Under the pieces are notes generated by a model, which was not told the origin of the DNA, searched no databases, and saw only the letters and a list, made by a program, of their open reading frames with translations. The translations under genes and the position numbers were made by a program. From JAAYDI01 sp052034005 (GTDB taxonomy: Bacteria; Planctomycetota; Planctomycetia; Pirellulales; Pirellulaceae), in NCBI GenBank assembly GCA_052034005.1, contig JBPOJB010000061.1, forward strand, positions 13,881 to 77,880: a stretch of DNA of 64,000 bases, written 5' to 3'. This document shows positions 44,431 through 53,761 of this stretch, piece after piece. Positions within the stretch are counted from its first letter, which is position 1. Each line of letters opens with the position of its first letter.

Positions 44431-46428
44431 ATGAAGAGTCTTGCACCGATCCTCGTGTGTGTTCTGACCGCCGGCACCGCTACGGCGCCGCGCGCGGAAG
44501 AACCATCCTATCGCGACATCTACCCGGACACCTGGGTGGCGACGGACGGGTTGGGGCGGACGATGCCGGAGATCTCGGACGTGGGGCCGGTGAAACAGGA
44601 CCAGCGCCGCGTGGTCGGGATCTTCTACATCGCCTGGCACCGCGACTCGTTGGCCGGCATGAAGAGCCCGTTTGCAGCGGACGTGACCAAGGTGCTCGCC
44701 AGCGACCCGGCCGCACGCCTGGATGCCCACCATCCGTTGTGGACGGAAGCCTCGTACCACTGGGGCGAGCCGGAGGTGGGCTATTTCCTGAGCAAGGACG
44801 AGTATGTCATCCGGAAGGACATGTCGATGCTCGCCGATGCGGGCGTGGATGTGCTGGTGATGGACGTCACGAACGCCGTGCGCTACTGGGAGGAATGGGA
44901 CGTGATCTTTCCGGTGATGCAGCAGATGAAGGCGCAGGGGAACAAGGTGCCGCAGTTCTGCTTCTGGGCCTTCAACGGGCCGGCCATCACCGTGGTCCAA
45001 GACCTGTATGACAAGGTGTACAAGGTCGGGAAGTACCGGGACTTGTGGTTCTACTGGGACGGCAAACCGCTGCTGCTCTACAATGGGAACCCGAGCGTCG
45101 ACGCAAATGGCCGCGTGAGACAGCACCCCAATCCGCACTACGACCCGGCCGCGAAGACCGACGTGAACCACCCGCACTACAACGATCCGGATTACACGGA
45201 GGAGTTCTACAAGGACTATACGCGGGAAGTGAAGGAGTTCTTCACGCTCCGGACGATGTGGTGGGGATACTACGAGTGGGCCGGCCACCGATTCATCGGC
45301 ACGGAAGACAACTGGAGCTTCGGGTATGATCTGGGCAACGACCAGGTCAAAGCGATGGCTCCGCACGAACTGGTGTCCAGGCACCACGGCGTCCCCGAAG
45401 AAGCGGCCGTCACGCCCGCCCAGCATCCGTCCAGCTTGACCGGCAAGTGCTGGACCCGCGAGCACGGCGAGCCGGAACTGAACGACCAGGACCTGCCGGT
45501 GCCCAGTTATGTCCCGTGGCTGGGCCGGACCGTGGAACGTCCGGAGGGGTATGGCATCTACTTCCAGCAACGCTGGGACGAGGCGCTGCAGGTGAACCCG
45601 CAGTTCCTGTACATCAACGACTGGAACGAATGGACGGCCGGCAAGTACCAGCCCGCCGACGGGAAGACGGTCACGTTCATGCGCCGCCAGAGCCCGTACT
45701 TCTTCGTCGACCAGTACAACGCCGAGTTCAACCGCTGCATCCAGCCGATGAAGGGCGGGTATACGGACAACTATTACATGCAGATGGCCCAGAACATCCG
45801 GCGCTACAAGGGCGTCCGCCCGATCCCCACGCTCAACGGGCTGCGGACCATCACCATCGACGGCGACGCGGCGGATTGGCAAGGCATCGACGTCGAGTAT
45901 CGCGACACGGTCGGCGATGTCTTTCACCGCAATTATCCCGGCTACGGCGGCCTGCACTACACCAACGATTCGGGCCGTAACGATATCGTGACCAGCCAGG
46001 TGGCGTTCGATGCCGACCATGTGTACTTCCGCGTGCAGACCGCCGAGCCGCTCACGGAACACACCGGCAACAACTGGATGCTGCTGCTGATCGATGCCGA
46101 CCGGAACCATGACACGGGCTGGTATGGCTACGATTACCTGGTCAACAAGCGGGTCATCGATGCGCACACGACCACCCTGATGCGCTACGACGCGGCTGCG
46201 GCGGACCAGCCGTGGGTCGAGCAATCCGAGCTGCAGTACGCCTATGCCGGGACCGATTTGGAACTGGCCATCCCGCGCCGCGCCCTGGGACTCGAAGGCG
46301 ACGCCTTGACGTTCGATTTCCATTGGTGCGACAACCCGGCCGACTTGCAGGATCCGATATCGCTGTGCGTCAACGGCGACAGCGCTCCCAATCGACGGTT
46401 CAACTACCGCTGCCAATGGCGGAAATGA
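44431..46428 (+). CDS. Secreted GH99-like glycosidase with CBM9-like C-terminal domain
   Basis: A 665-residue exported enzyme-like protein. A signal peptide (LAPILVCVLTAGTATA) precedes a barrel that includes RVVGIFYIAWHRD, DAGVDVLVMDVTNA, FCFWAFNGPAIT, YINDWNEWTAGK, features of the GH99/GH71-like group. Glu/Asp in INDWNEWTAG and in the DVTNA strand are candidate catalytic residues but unproven. From about residue 470 a CBM9-like domain starts (TITIDGDAADWQGIDVEY) with a repeated beta pattern. Substrate could be mannan or other alpha-glycan; this is inference. ATG 44431 follows GGAGCC. Confidence 0.78.
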   Translation: MKSLAPILVCVLTAGTATAPRAEEPSYRDIYPDTWVATDGLGRTMPEISDVGPVKQDQRRVVGIFYIAWHRDSLAGMKSPFAADVTKVLASDPAARLDAHHPLWTEASYHWGEPEVGYFLSKDEYVIRKDMSMLADAGVDVLVMDVTNAVRYWEEWDVIFPVMQQMKAQGNKVPQFCFWAFNGPAITVVQDLYDKVYKVGKYRDLWFYWDGKPLLLYNGNPSVDANGRVRQHPNPHYDPAAKTDVNHPHYNDPDYTEEFYKDYTREVKEFFTLRTMWWGYYEWAGHRFIGTEDNWSFGYDLGNDQVKAMAPHELVSRHHGVPEEAAVTPAQHPSSLTGKCWTREHGEPELNDQDLPVPSYVPWLGRTVERPEGYGIYFQQRWDEALQVNPQFLYINDWNEWTAGKYQPADGKTVTFMRRQSPYFFVDQYNAEFNRCIQPMKGGYTDNYYMQMAQNIRRYKGVRPIPTLNGLRTITIDGDAADWQGIDVEYRDTVGDVFHRNYPGYGGLHYTNDSGRNDIVTSQVAFDADHVYFRVQTAEPLTEHTGNNWMLLLIDADRNHDTGWYGYDYLVNKRVIDAHTTTLMRYDAAAADQPWVEQSELQYAYAGTDLELAIPRRALGLEGDALTFDFHWCDNPADLQDPISLCVNGDSAPNRRFNYRCQWRK

Positions 46429-46456
46429 TCCGCTCGCGCGCTCCGGCTGCCGTCCG

Positions 46457-47968
46457 TCACGGCGCGCCGCCGACGATCGAGTTGTAGAGGTCCGGTTCAA
46501 GCACCTGCCGGTCCGCGGACAACTGCTGATACAACTCGGCCAGTGTCGCCCGGTTGCCTGCGCCGGCGGCCGCATACGATCGCAGCCCGCGGATCACATC
46601 GGCCCGCTCGCGGTCGGGGAAGTCCAGGTGCTTCAGCCGCGTCGGCAGCCATTCCCTGCCGGCATAGCGGTCCATCAATCGTTCGAGCTTGACGCGCGTC
46701 AGCTCTGTCGGCGGGATCTGCCCGGTGGCCACGTAGTCGATAAACGCGTTGCGCGCCCAGGGCACGGGGTACTTCAAGTGCCCGACCAGCGGTTCCGGCG
46801 CGCCCTCGTCCAGGATCACGATCGACCAGCGCTTGCTGCGGCTGAACGGCAGCTCATGCGCCTTGCCCGCGGATCCCTCTTCCGGCAACCGGTCCCGCAC
46901 CTGCTGCTCCGACATCGTGAACAACTCGTAGTCCGCCGCCGACAAGACTTCCAGCGCGCGCCGCCGACCTTCCGGCGTCCGGCACAGCTTCTCCGGATCC
47001 ATCGTGAACCCCGGTGGAAACGCCGCCGCATCGAACGGTCGGACCCAGTCCGGACTCACCTGGTCGATCGGCACGAGCATGTCGGCGGTCGTCCAGGTCA
47101 CGAGCACGGGACACGTGATCGTGTCGAAGTGGCTCAGTGGCCCGTTGCGGAACCAGATCGGGTCGTCCGTGTCGTCGCCATACACCGTGGTCGCCTGATC
47201 CGCGATCGGAGCCACCGCCGTGAAGACCGGCAGTTCGGGCGTCCCGGTTGACCGATCGCCGCTGGCGGCCCAGCTCTTGCGCTGCAGGAAGTAGGCCGCG
47301 TTGTAGCCCCAGTTGACGGGCGGTACGTCGGCGACCGCGCCGGCCAACGGGAACGTCTCCGCCGCGAGCATCAGCGTCATATGGCCGCCCGCGCTGCCGC
47401 CTCCGATGACCACGCGCGCGTCATCCACCCAGGGCAGAGCCCGCGCGATATGCAGTAACGCCGCGTCCGGATTGATCGTCTGCACGAGCGGGTTGTCTTT
47501 CAGCTCGCGCGGCGAGACGACGACGAACCCGCGCTGCACGTGGGCCAGCGACGAACGGTCGTCCAACTCATAACCGGCCGCATAGAACAGCGGATACCGT
47601 GCCGCCGAGTCCTGCGCGGTCTCCGGCAGATACAGCTTGGCCTTGCCGACCCGCTCGTGGGCTGCCGTGTCCAGGTATGTGAATTCGACCAGCGTCTTCA
47701 CGGCCGGCTGCGGTTCGTCGGGCAGGAGCGTGGATTCGATCCATCGCAGGCGCGAGCCCGCCGCGCCGGGCAGGTTGGACAAGGCCGTCTCCACCCAGGC
47801 CGGGCCGCGCGATGCGTCCGTGCCGCCGTCCGAACCGTCCGTCGCCACCTGGCCAGTCGCCGGCTGCGCGGCATGGGCAAGGCCGCCGGCCCACGCGACG
47901 CGGACCGGCGTGCTGTACGCGAACCAGGATACGGCCACGACGGCGATACTCAGATGTAGCGATCTCAT
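46457..47968 (-). CDS. Secreted alpha/beta-hydrolase (prolyl-oligopeptidase/esterase-like)
   Basis: A 503-residue exported hydrolase. After a signal peptide (LHLSIAVVAVSWFAYSTPVRVAWAG) it shows the alpha/beta fold with oxyanion strand VVIGGGSAGGHMTLML (nucleophile Ser in GGSAGG, as in esterase/S9-like enzymes). A downstream Asp in LVTWTTADMLVPIDQ is the likely acid; the His was not pinned. Its ATG overlaps the stop of the upstream BNR gene (ATGA), so the two are translationally coupled. Together they look like a desulfating/deacylating plus glycosidase pair, but substrates are unknown. Confidence 0.8.
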   Translation of the reverse strand: MRSLHLSIAVVAVSWFAYSTPVRVAWAGGLAHAAQPATGQVATDGSDGGTDASRGPAWVETALSNLPGAAGSRLRWIESTLLPDEPQPAVKTLVEFTYLDTAAHERVGKAKLYLPETAQDSAARYPLFYAAGYELDDRSSLAHVQRGFVVVSPRELKDNPLVQTINPDAALLHIARALPWVDDARVVIGGGSAGGHMTLMLAAETFPLAGAVADVPPVNWGYNAAYFLQRKSWAASGDRSTGTPELPVFTAVAPIADQATTVYGDDTDDPIWFRNGPLSHFDTITCPVLVTWTTADMLVPIDQVSPDWVRPFDAAAFPPGFTMDPEKLCRTPEGRRRALEVLSAADYELFTMSEQQVRDRLPEEGSAGKAHELPFSRSKRWSIVILDEGAPEPLVGHLKYPVPWARNAFIDYVATGQIPPTELTRVKLERLMDRYAGREWLPTRLKHLDFPDRERADVIRGLRSYAAAGAGNRATLAELYQQLSADRQVLEPDLYNSIVGGAP

Positions 47969-49026
47969 TGTTCTTGTTCGTTTCCCGTGAGAGGCAGCCA
48001 TTGGACACCTTCGGACGTGGCGCGGAACCGCTTGGCCCGGATGCTTGAGCCGGGACCCTCTTCATAATAGACGATCAACACGGAGCCATCCCGGAGGTTC
48101 ACCATCGACGGGTAGGCGCCGCCGACCGAGTCCACCAGCACGTTCTCGCTCCAGGTCCGGCATTCGTCCAGGCTGTAGTGTAGGCTCGTCTCGGGGACGC
48201 GGTGGGCCAGCAGGATGATGTCGTCGGCCGTGCGGAGGAAATAGGGACAGTGTCCTTCGAACCCCATCGGCTTCGACACGCTCCAGGTGCGCCCCCGGTC
48301 GGACGACACCGAATAACACATGGCGGGCCGCTGCGCGGCGTAGAGCGTGCCGTCTTTGAGTTCAATGATATCGGTTTCTGCATCGAGCCGTTGGCCGCCG
48401 TTATCGATGTCGATCACCTCGCTCCATGTCCGGCCGCCGTCATCGCTGTAGGTCACGGCGCCGTTGGCTGTGCCCTTCTGCTCGCGATAGAGGCCCAGGA
48501 TCAGGCGCCCGTCGGACAGCTCGCGAATCGGAGTGCTGCAGTATGCATCGGCCGCGATCTGCCGCGCCTCGGTCCAGGTGCGACCTGCGTCGTCCGAGCT
48601 GACCATCCAGGTCCCATGCCCGGTCCAAGGCGTGTCCGGCGTGTCACTCTTGCCGAGCGAGAAGAAGTTGCAGATCAAGCGGCCATCCTTGAGCTGCGCG
48701 ATCGACGGGTCGCGGTCGTCGTGCGGGCCGTCGTAGAGCAGCACGGGCGTGCTCCAGGTCCGCCCTTCGTCGCCCGAGGTGCAGCACACGATCCGCCCGC
48801 CGCGAGGCAGCTGCTCCGAAGGCAGGGACACGTGCCCGTAACCTGCATAACACACGACCATCAACCGGCCGTCCTGCAAACGGCAGACGTCCGGAAAGGC
48901 CTCATAGCCGCCGGCGCCGGCATCTTCACACACATAGACGAACGAACGCGGCGGCACGGGCGGCTCTCCCTGTGACGCCTGCGCATCGGATCCCATGACG
49001 ATGGCGGCAAGCAGAATGGACAGCAT
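47965..49026 (-). CDS. Secreted BNR-repeat sialidase-like protein
   Basis: A 353-residue beta-propeller with BNR/Asp-box repeats: SGDEGRTWS, SDDAGRTWT, SDDGGRTWS, SSDRGRTWS and SLDECRTWS. This is the six-bladed sialidase/neuraminidase fold; many relatives are exo-glycosidases, others bind glycans. The YAGYGHVSLPSEQ and YREQKGTA segments may hold catalytic Arg/Glu, but I could not confirm the sialidase triad. A signal peptide (MLSILLAAIVMGSDAQA) is present. First gene of a two-gene coupled transcript with the alpha/beta-hydrolase. Confidence 0.85.
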   Translation of the reverse strand: MLSILLAAIVMGSDAQASQGEPPVPPRSFVYVCEDAGAGGYEAFPDVCRLQDGRLMVVCYAGYGHVSLPSEQLPRGGRIVCCTSGDEGRTWSTPVLLYDGPHDDRDPSIAQLKDGRLICNFFSLGKSDTPDTPWTGHGTWMVSSDDAGRTWTEARQIAADAYCSTPIRELSDGRLILGLYREQKGTANGAVTYSDDGGRTWSEVIDIDNGGQRLDAETDIIELKDGTLYAAQRPAMCYSVSSDRGRTWSVSKPMGFEGHCPYFLRTADDIILLAHRVPETSLHYSLDECRTWSENVLVDSVGGAYPSMVNLRDGSVLIVYYEEGPGSSIRAKRFRATSEGVQWLPLTGNEQEQ

Positions 49027-49308
49027 CGCACAACCCTTATGCAGAAACCATGCGGCGTTATCCCTGAACCCGGGCGGCCTGGTCATTGTAGCAGCGGCGG
49101 GAGGCGATCGACACAGGGCAATCGGGAGTCCGTTCCGCCCTGATTGTCATGTCGCATTTCCCCGGCGCGCGGCGTACAATGGACCCCGGAGCCTGGCGAT
49201 CGGCCTCGGCGAACCGAGGATTGCCGCGCGGCAGTGTGACTCGGGCACGCCGGCCCCGCGCCGACGCAGGCAGGATTGACCAGCTACCCGCGCAGAGGAG
49301 ACACCGGC

Positions 49309-50259
49309 ATGGTCTTCAACTCAGACGGTCGTGCAGTGCAGCGGCGCACGTTTCTATCGCAGTTGGGCGGCCTGGTTGCGGCGGCAAGTCTGGCCGGCGC
49401 CGGCAAGGCGGCCGCGGACGATGGCACGCCGGCCACAGCAGCCGAGTTGCCGACGATTTCCCTGGGAAAGCACACCCTCACGCGGCTCGTAGCCGGCTGG
49501 AACCCGATCGGCGGTTATTCCTATCTGGGACCGCACACGGATCGGCACATGAAGGAATATTTCACGGCCGACCAGACGGTGTCGTTCCTGCTCGACTGTG
49601 AGAAAGCGGGCATCAATGTCCACCAGTTCTCGCTCGGCGAGACGACGGTCGAAGTCTTGCAGCGCGTACGAGAGCAGGGATCGCAAATGCAGTTCCTCGG
49701 TCTGCATTCCGGCTTGGACGGCATCGCCGGGATAATCCAGGACACGCAACCCATCGCTCTGGCCCATCACGGCGGCGCCACCGACCACCTGTTCCACGAG
49801 GGCCGGCGCCAGGAGGTCCACGACTACGTCAAGAAAGTGCACGACCACGGCATCCTGGCGGGTGTATCGGCGCATAATCCGGATTGCATTCGAACGATCG
49901 CCGACGAAGGCTGGGAAGTGGACTTCTTCATGTGCTGCTTCTACTTCCTGACGCGCCAGACGCCGCCTGCCGGAGCGGCCGCGCCGGGAGCCGATACACT
50001 CCAGATCGACTATCCGTTCTATCGCGCCGACCCGGAGATCATGACCAGCGTGATCCGGGGCGTGGACCAGCCCTGCCTGGGCTTCAAGATCCTCGGCGCG
50101 GGACGCCTGTGCCATGATCAGGCCATGGTGCGCCAGGCGTTCCAGTTCGCGTTCGAGCACATCAAGCCGACGGACGGCGTGATCGTCGGCATGTATCCCC
50201 GGTTCTTCGACGAAATCAACGCCAATGCCGGATACACACGCGAGCTGGCAGCCGCCTGA
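49309..50259 (+). CDS. Tat-exported TIM-barrel protein (aldo/keto-reductase-like)
   Basis: A 316-residue protein with a Tat signal (VQRRTFLSQLGGLVAAASL) and a TIM-barrel-like body (LTRLVAGWNPIGGYSYLG, INVHQFSLGETTVEVLQRV, GFKILGAGR). The pattern resembles Planctomycete relatives of aldo/keto reductases with altered catalytic residues. A catalytic Tyr/Lys/His/Asp set is not clear, so function is unassigned. ATG 49309 follows GAGGAGAC. TACAAT (49175-49180) may be its -10. It precedes the GH28-like gene by 23 nt, so the two are likely co-transcribed. Confidence 0.72.
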   Translation: MVFNSDGRAVQRRTFLSQLGGLVAAASLAGAGKAAADDGTPATAAELPTISLGKHTLTRLVAGWNPIGGYSYLGPHTDRHMKEYFTADQTVSFLLDCEKAGINVHQFSLGETTVEVLQRVREQGSQMQFLGLHSGLDGIAGIIQDTQPIALAHHGGATDHLFHEGRRQEVHDYVKKVHDHGILAGVSAHNPDCIRTIADEGWEVDFFMCCFYFLTRQTPPAGAAAPGADTLQIDYPFYRADPEIMTSVIRGVDQPCLGFKILGAGRLCHDQAMVRQAFQFAFEHIKPTDGVIVGMYPRFFDEINANAGYTRELAAA

Positions 50260-50282
50260 AGAGCCTTGCCGTGAGGTGTACC

Positions 50283-52007
50283 ATGATGCGCCGGATGTCT
50301 CGGGCGAGTGATGCAATGGTGCGCGTGCCGCGCCGGCGAATCGCCTGGTCGGCCCTTGCGATGGGGCTCCTGGTCTGCTCGACAGCGCTGGGCACGCCGC
50401 CGCGGGCGGCGGACCAGCAGGCCGGGCCAGGAGCAGCGGAGGCGGCGGTCGGCGGTCCCGTGTTCAACGTGCGCGCGTTCGGGGCCGTGGGCGACGGCGC
50501 GCAGCTGGACACGGCGGCGATCCAGGCGGCGATCGACGCCTGCAGCGCCGGCGGAGGCGGTACGGTGCTGGTGGCCTCCGGCACGTTCCTGACCGGGACG
50601 CTGTTTCTCAAGAGCCATGTGAATCTGCATGTGGCGAGCACGGCGACGATTCTGGGGAGTCCGGAGTTGAGCCGGTACGCGACCGACGTTGAGCCGTGCG
50701 GGTTCGTGAATGCAGCCCATATCGACAAGTGCCTGCTCTACGCAGTGGACGCTGAGGACATCTCGCTCACCGGGCGCGGCGTGATCGACGGGCAGGGGCG
50801 TAGCTTTGCCGACACGGCGCCCGACGGGTCGCTGGGCCAACGCCCGATGCTGGCCCGGTTCGTGCGGTGCCGGCGGTTGTTCCTCGCGGACCTGACGCTC
50901 AGAAACGCCGGTGCGTGGTGTACCCATTTCATGCGCTGTAGCCTGGTGCGCATCCGGGGCCTGACGATCATCAACCGCGCCAAGTATAACAACGACGGCA
51001 TCGACCTGATGGGCACCGAGAACGTGACGATCTCCGACTGCGTCCTGCTCTGCGAAGACGACGCCATCTGCTTCCAGGACATGTTCGACGATGCCCCGGT
51101 GCGGAACATCGTGATCACCAATTGCGTGATGAGCACCCGGTGGGCGGCGATCCGTTCCGGCGGCGCGCATCGCGGCGGCATCCGGGAAGTGGCGGTTTCG
51201 AACTGCGTGATCCACGATACGCTCGGGTGCGGCATCAAGCTGCAGATCAGCGGCAACGGCACGATGGAGAACATGGCCTTCTCGAACATCGTGATGCACA
51301 ATGTCAGCTGCCCGATTTCACTTCGGTTCGGCAACCACCATTACAATAACGAGGAGCGCGACGAGCGGTTTCCGTTCGGGACCATGAAGAACATCATGTT
51401 CGACAATATCCGGGCCAGCGTGATCGACCCCGAGTCGTTGCGGAAACAGGTTGCTGCCTACTACCCGCAGGAAGTCGCCGCCAGGCCGTCCTCCGGTGAG
51501 GAGCGACAGTGCATCTCGATCTGCGGCATCCCCGGCCATCCGGTGGAAGGCGTCACGTTGAGCAACCTCCATGTGACCTTTCCGGGAGGCGGCACCCGGG
51601 AAGAAGCGGCACGCAGGGACTTGCCGGAGCTGGAGGACCAGTACCCCGAGTACTTCATGTTCGGCGTGCTGCCGGCCTACGGGCTCTACGCGCGGCACGC
51701 ACGAGGCCTGACGCTCCAGAACGTGCGCCTGGAGCTGGCCAGCGCGGATCTGCGTCCGGCCGTGACGTGCGACGACGTGGAAGACCTGGAAATCGCCGGT
51801 CTCAAGGCCGCCGGAACACGCGATGCCGAGTCGCTGATCCGGCTGCGCGCCACGCGCGGTGCGTTCATCCACGGATCCCGGCCGCTGGGCGAGATCGGGA
51901 CGTTCGTGCAGGTCGACGGCGAAGGGTCGCGCGACATCACGCTCCTGAACAACGACCTGACCCACTGCCGCGTGGAGATCGACGGAATGGGGGCGGCGGA
52001 GAGGTAG
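50283..52007 (+). CDS. GH28-like polygalacturonase/rhamnogalacturonase-type beta-helix protein
   Basis: A 574-residue exported right-handed beta-helix enzyme. After a signal region it has the pectinase N-terminal block NVRAFGAVGDGAQLDTAAIQ, then GH28 landmarks: NNDGIDLMG, CEDDAICFQD (catalytic Asp pair) and GAHRGGIREVAV. The second Gly-His and the RIK triad are weaker here (GIKLQ), so substrate may be a pectic side chain or another galacturonan-like polymer. ATG 50283 has AGGTG upstream. It follows the Tat TIM-barrel gene by 23 nt. Confidence 0.85.
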   Translation: MMRRMSRASDAMVRVPRRRIAWSALAMGLLVCSTALGTPPRAADQQAGPGAAEAAVGGPVFNVRAFGAVGDGAQLDTAAIQAAIDACSAGGGGTVLVASGTFLTGTLFLKSHVNLHVASTATILGSPELSRYATDVEPCGFVNAAHIDKCLLYAVDAEDISLTGRGVIDGQGRSFADTAPDGSLGQRPMLARFVRCRRLFLADLTLRNAGAWCTHFMRCSLVRIRGLTIINRAKYNNDGIDLMGTENVTISDCVLLCEDDAICFQDMFDDAPVRNIVITNCVMSTRWAAIRSGGAHRGGIREVAVSNCVIHDTLGCGIKLQISGNGTMENMAFSNIVMHNVSCPISLRFGNHHYNNEERDERFPFGTMKNIMFDNIRASVIDPESLRKQVAAYYPQEVAARPSSGEERQCISICGIPGHPVEGVTLSNLHVTFPGGGTREEAARRDLPELEDQYPEYFMFGVLPAYGLYARHARGLTLQNVRLELASADLRPAVTCDDVEDLEIAGLKAAGTRDAESLIRLRATRGAFIHGSRPLGEIGTFVQVDGEGSRDITLLNNDLTHCRVEIDGMGAAER

Positions 52008-52093
52008 GGCGTGGAGAGGCCCGCGAGTCAGGCCGGCCTTCCCGGCCGCCTTCTCGGCACGGCCCCCCGCGCGACCACAGCGGGGCGCGCGAA

Positions 52094-53566
52094 TCACAAC
52101 AGCTGGGCGACGCGGCGGAAGTGATGGCCGATGATGGCCAGTTCCAGCGCGTGGTGGAACTGGCGCGGTTGCCGGAACAGCGTGATCAGGAAGAACCGCC
52201 AATAGGCCAGTCGCCCCCGGTGCCAGACGCCCAGCAGCCACAGCGACTTGAGAAACGCCTGGAAATCCGACCAGGACAGCCTGCCACGCGACACGCCGGG
52301 CCGTTTCTGTTCCAGGAACGTGCGGATGCGCCGGTAGTAATGGCGGGGCTCGTAGAGTTTCTTCATCAGTTCGCGATAGCCGTCGATGAGGTACTCGCGG
52401 CTGAGCATGGGGCGGAAATTGAGCTCGGCCCGGGTGTTGTTCCCGGTGCTGCCGGCTTCGAGTCGACCCTCCTGCGAGAGCCGCCGATATAGCCGAGTGC
52501 CGGGCAGGGCGGTCAGCAGTCCGACCATGGCCGTGGCGACACCCGAGCGCTGGATGAAGTCGAACTGCCGCTTGAAGATGTCGATCGGGTCATGGTCGAA
52601 CCCGACGATGAAGCCGCCCATCACGTCCAGCCCGGCGCGCTGCAGGACGTGGACCGATTCCGTCAGGTCGCGGCGGCAATTCTGCATCTTGCCGCACTCT
52701 TGCAGGCTCGCGGTCGCGGGCGTCTCCAGCCCCACGAAGACCTTCTTGAAATTGGCCTGCACCATGAGTTCACACAGCTCCGGATCGTCCGCCAGGTTCA
52801 ACGAGGCCTCGGTCAGGAATCCCATCGACGTGCCGGTGCGCGCGCGCCACGCGATGATCTCCCTGAGCAGCGCTTTGGCGCGCGCCTTGTGGCCGATGAA
52901 GTTGTCGTCCACGATGAACACCATGTCCCGCCAGCCGCGCATGCGCAGCTCTTCCAGCTCGGCCACCAGCTGACCAGGCGACTTGGTGCGCGGCACGCGG
53001 CCGTTCATGACGATGATGTCGCAGAACTCGCAGTCGAACGGGCAGCCGCGTGAGAACTGTACCGACATGGTGACATAGTGCCGCAAGTCGATCAGATCCC
53101 AGCGCGGCGCCGGTATGCTCGTGATCTCAGGACGGTCGGATGCCGCATAGGTGCGGCTCAGCGCCCCGCGGCGCATGTCTTCGACGACCTGCGGCATCAG
53201 CTCTTCCGCTTCACCGAGCACGAAGTGGTCGATGGTCGGGAAGTCGGCGTGGCCCGTCGTGACGAGCGGCCCACCTGCAATGACCGGCTTGCCCAGCGCG
53301 TGACAGCGCTCCACGATCCCGGGGATCGACTCCTTGTGCACAATCATCGCGCTGAGCATCACGTAATCGGCCCACCGCAAATCAGCATCCGTCAACCGGT
53401 GCACGTTCATGTCCACCAACTTGACCTGCCAGTCGGCCGGCAACGTCGCCGCGATGGTCAGCAGGCCCAGGGGCGGGAACGCAGCGCGCTTCGACACGAA
53501 ACGCAGCACATGCTTGAAACTCCAGAACGTGTCCGGCGTGGGCGGACTGATCAGCAAGATGTTCAT
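52094..53566 (-). CDS. B12-binding-domain radical SAM protein, DUF4070 type
   Basis: A class B-like radical SAM enzyme of 490 residues. The N-terminal part (1-160) is a B12-binding-like Rossmann domain (LLISPPTPDTFW, VIAGGPLVTTGH). The radical-SAM Cys motif is GCPFDCEFCD (Cys175, Cys179, Cys182) with the GGE-like and GLETP strands downstream. The C-terminal region is the DUF4070 type seen in hopanoid/lipid-modifying and hydrocarbon-handling enzymes such as C-2 hopanoid methylases. It probably methylates or rearranges a lipid or natural product; the substrate is not determinable. It has a clear promoter and phased repeats upstream. Confidence 0.88.
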   Translation of the reverse strand: MNILLISPPTPDTFWSFKHVLRFVSKRAAFPPLGLLTIAATLPADWQVKLVDMNVHRLTDADLRWADYVMLSAMIVHKESIPGIVERCHALGKPVIAGGPLVTTGHADFPTIDHFVLGEAEELMPQVVEDMRRGALSRTYAASDRPEITSIPAPRWDLIDLRHYVTMSVQFSRGCPFDCEFCDIIVMNGRVPRTKSPGQLVAELEELRMRGWRDMVFIVDDNFIGHKARAKALLREIIAWRARTGTSMGFLTEASLNLADDPELCELMVQANFKKVFVGLETPATASLQECGKMQNCRRDLTESVHVLQRAGLDVMGGFIVGFDHDPIDIFKRQFDFIQRSGVATAMVGLLTALPGTRLYRRLSQEGRLEAGSTGNNTRAELNFRPMLSREYLIDGYRELMKKLYEPRHYYRRIRTFLEQKRPGVSRGRLSWSDFQAFLKSLWLLGVWHRGRLAYWRFFLITLFRQPRQFHHALELAIIGHHFRRVAQLL

Positions 53567-53601
53567 GGCAGTCCTCTACGGAGCGCGAGGCAGGTTCCCG
53601 C

Positions 53602-53629
53602 AGTATATCGGGGCGGCACTACCTGTCTA
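53602..53629 (-). promoter_or_regulatory. Sigma-70-like promoter of the radical SAM gene
   Basis: On the minus strand, TAGACA (complement of 53624-53629) and TATACT (complement of 53602-53607) are separated by 16 nt. They lie about 36-60 nt before the radical SAM ATG at 53566. Fit to sigma-70 is good. Confidence 0.6.
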
Positions 53630-53689
53630 TTGATATTACGAATGATTTACCTGCCAGCATCCGAATGCATGCGCGCGGAGGTCGTGCGT

Positions 53690-53727
53690 GTAACCATCGC
53701 GTAAACGTTGCGTAACGGATCGGTAAC
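53690..53727. repeat. Four GTAAC direct repeats with exact 11-nt period
   Basis: GTAAC, GTAAAC, GTAAC and GTAAC start at 53690, 53701, 53712 and 53723. On the minus strand the unit is GTTAC. A period of 11 bp puts each copy on the same DNA face, as for tandem response-regulator sites of the OmpR/PhoB type. They lie 61-100 bp upstream of the radical SAM -35 box. Confidence 0.6.
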
Positions 53728-53761
53728 TGCGCCGCGAATGCGGCAGGGCGGACCCCACACG

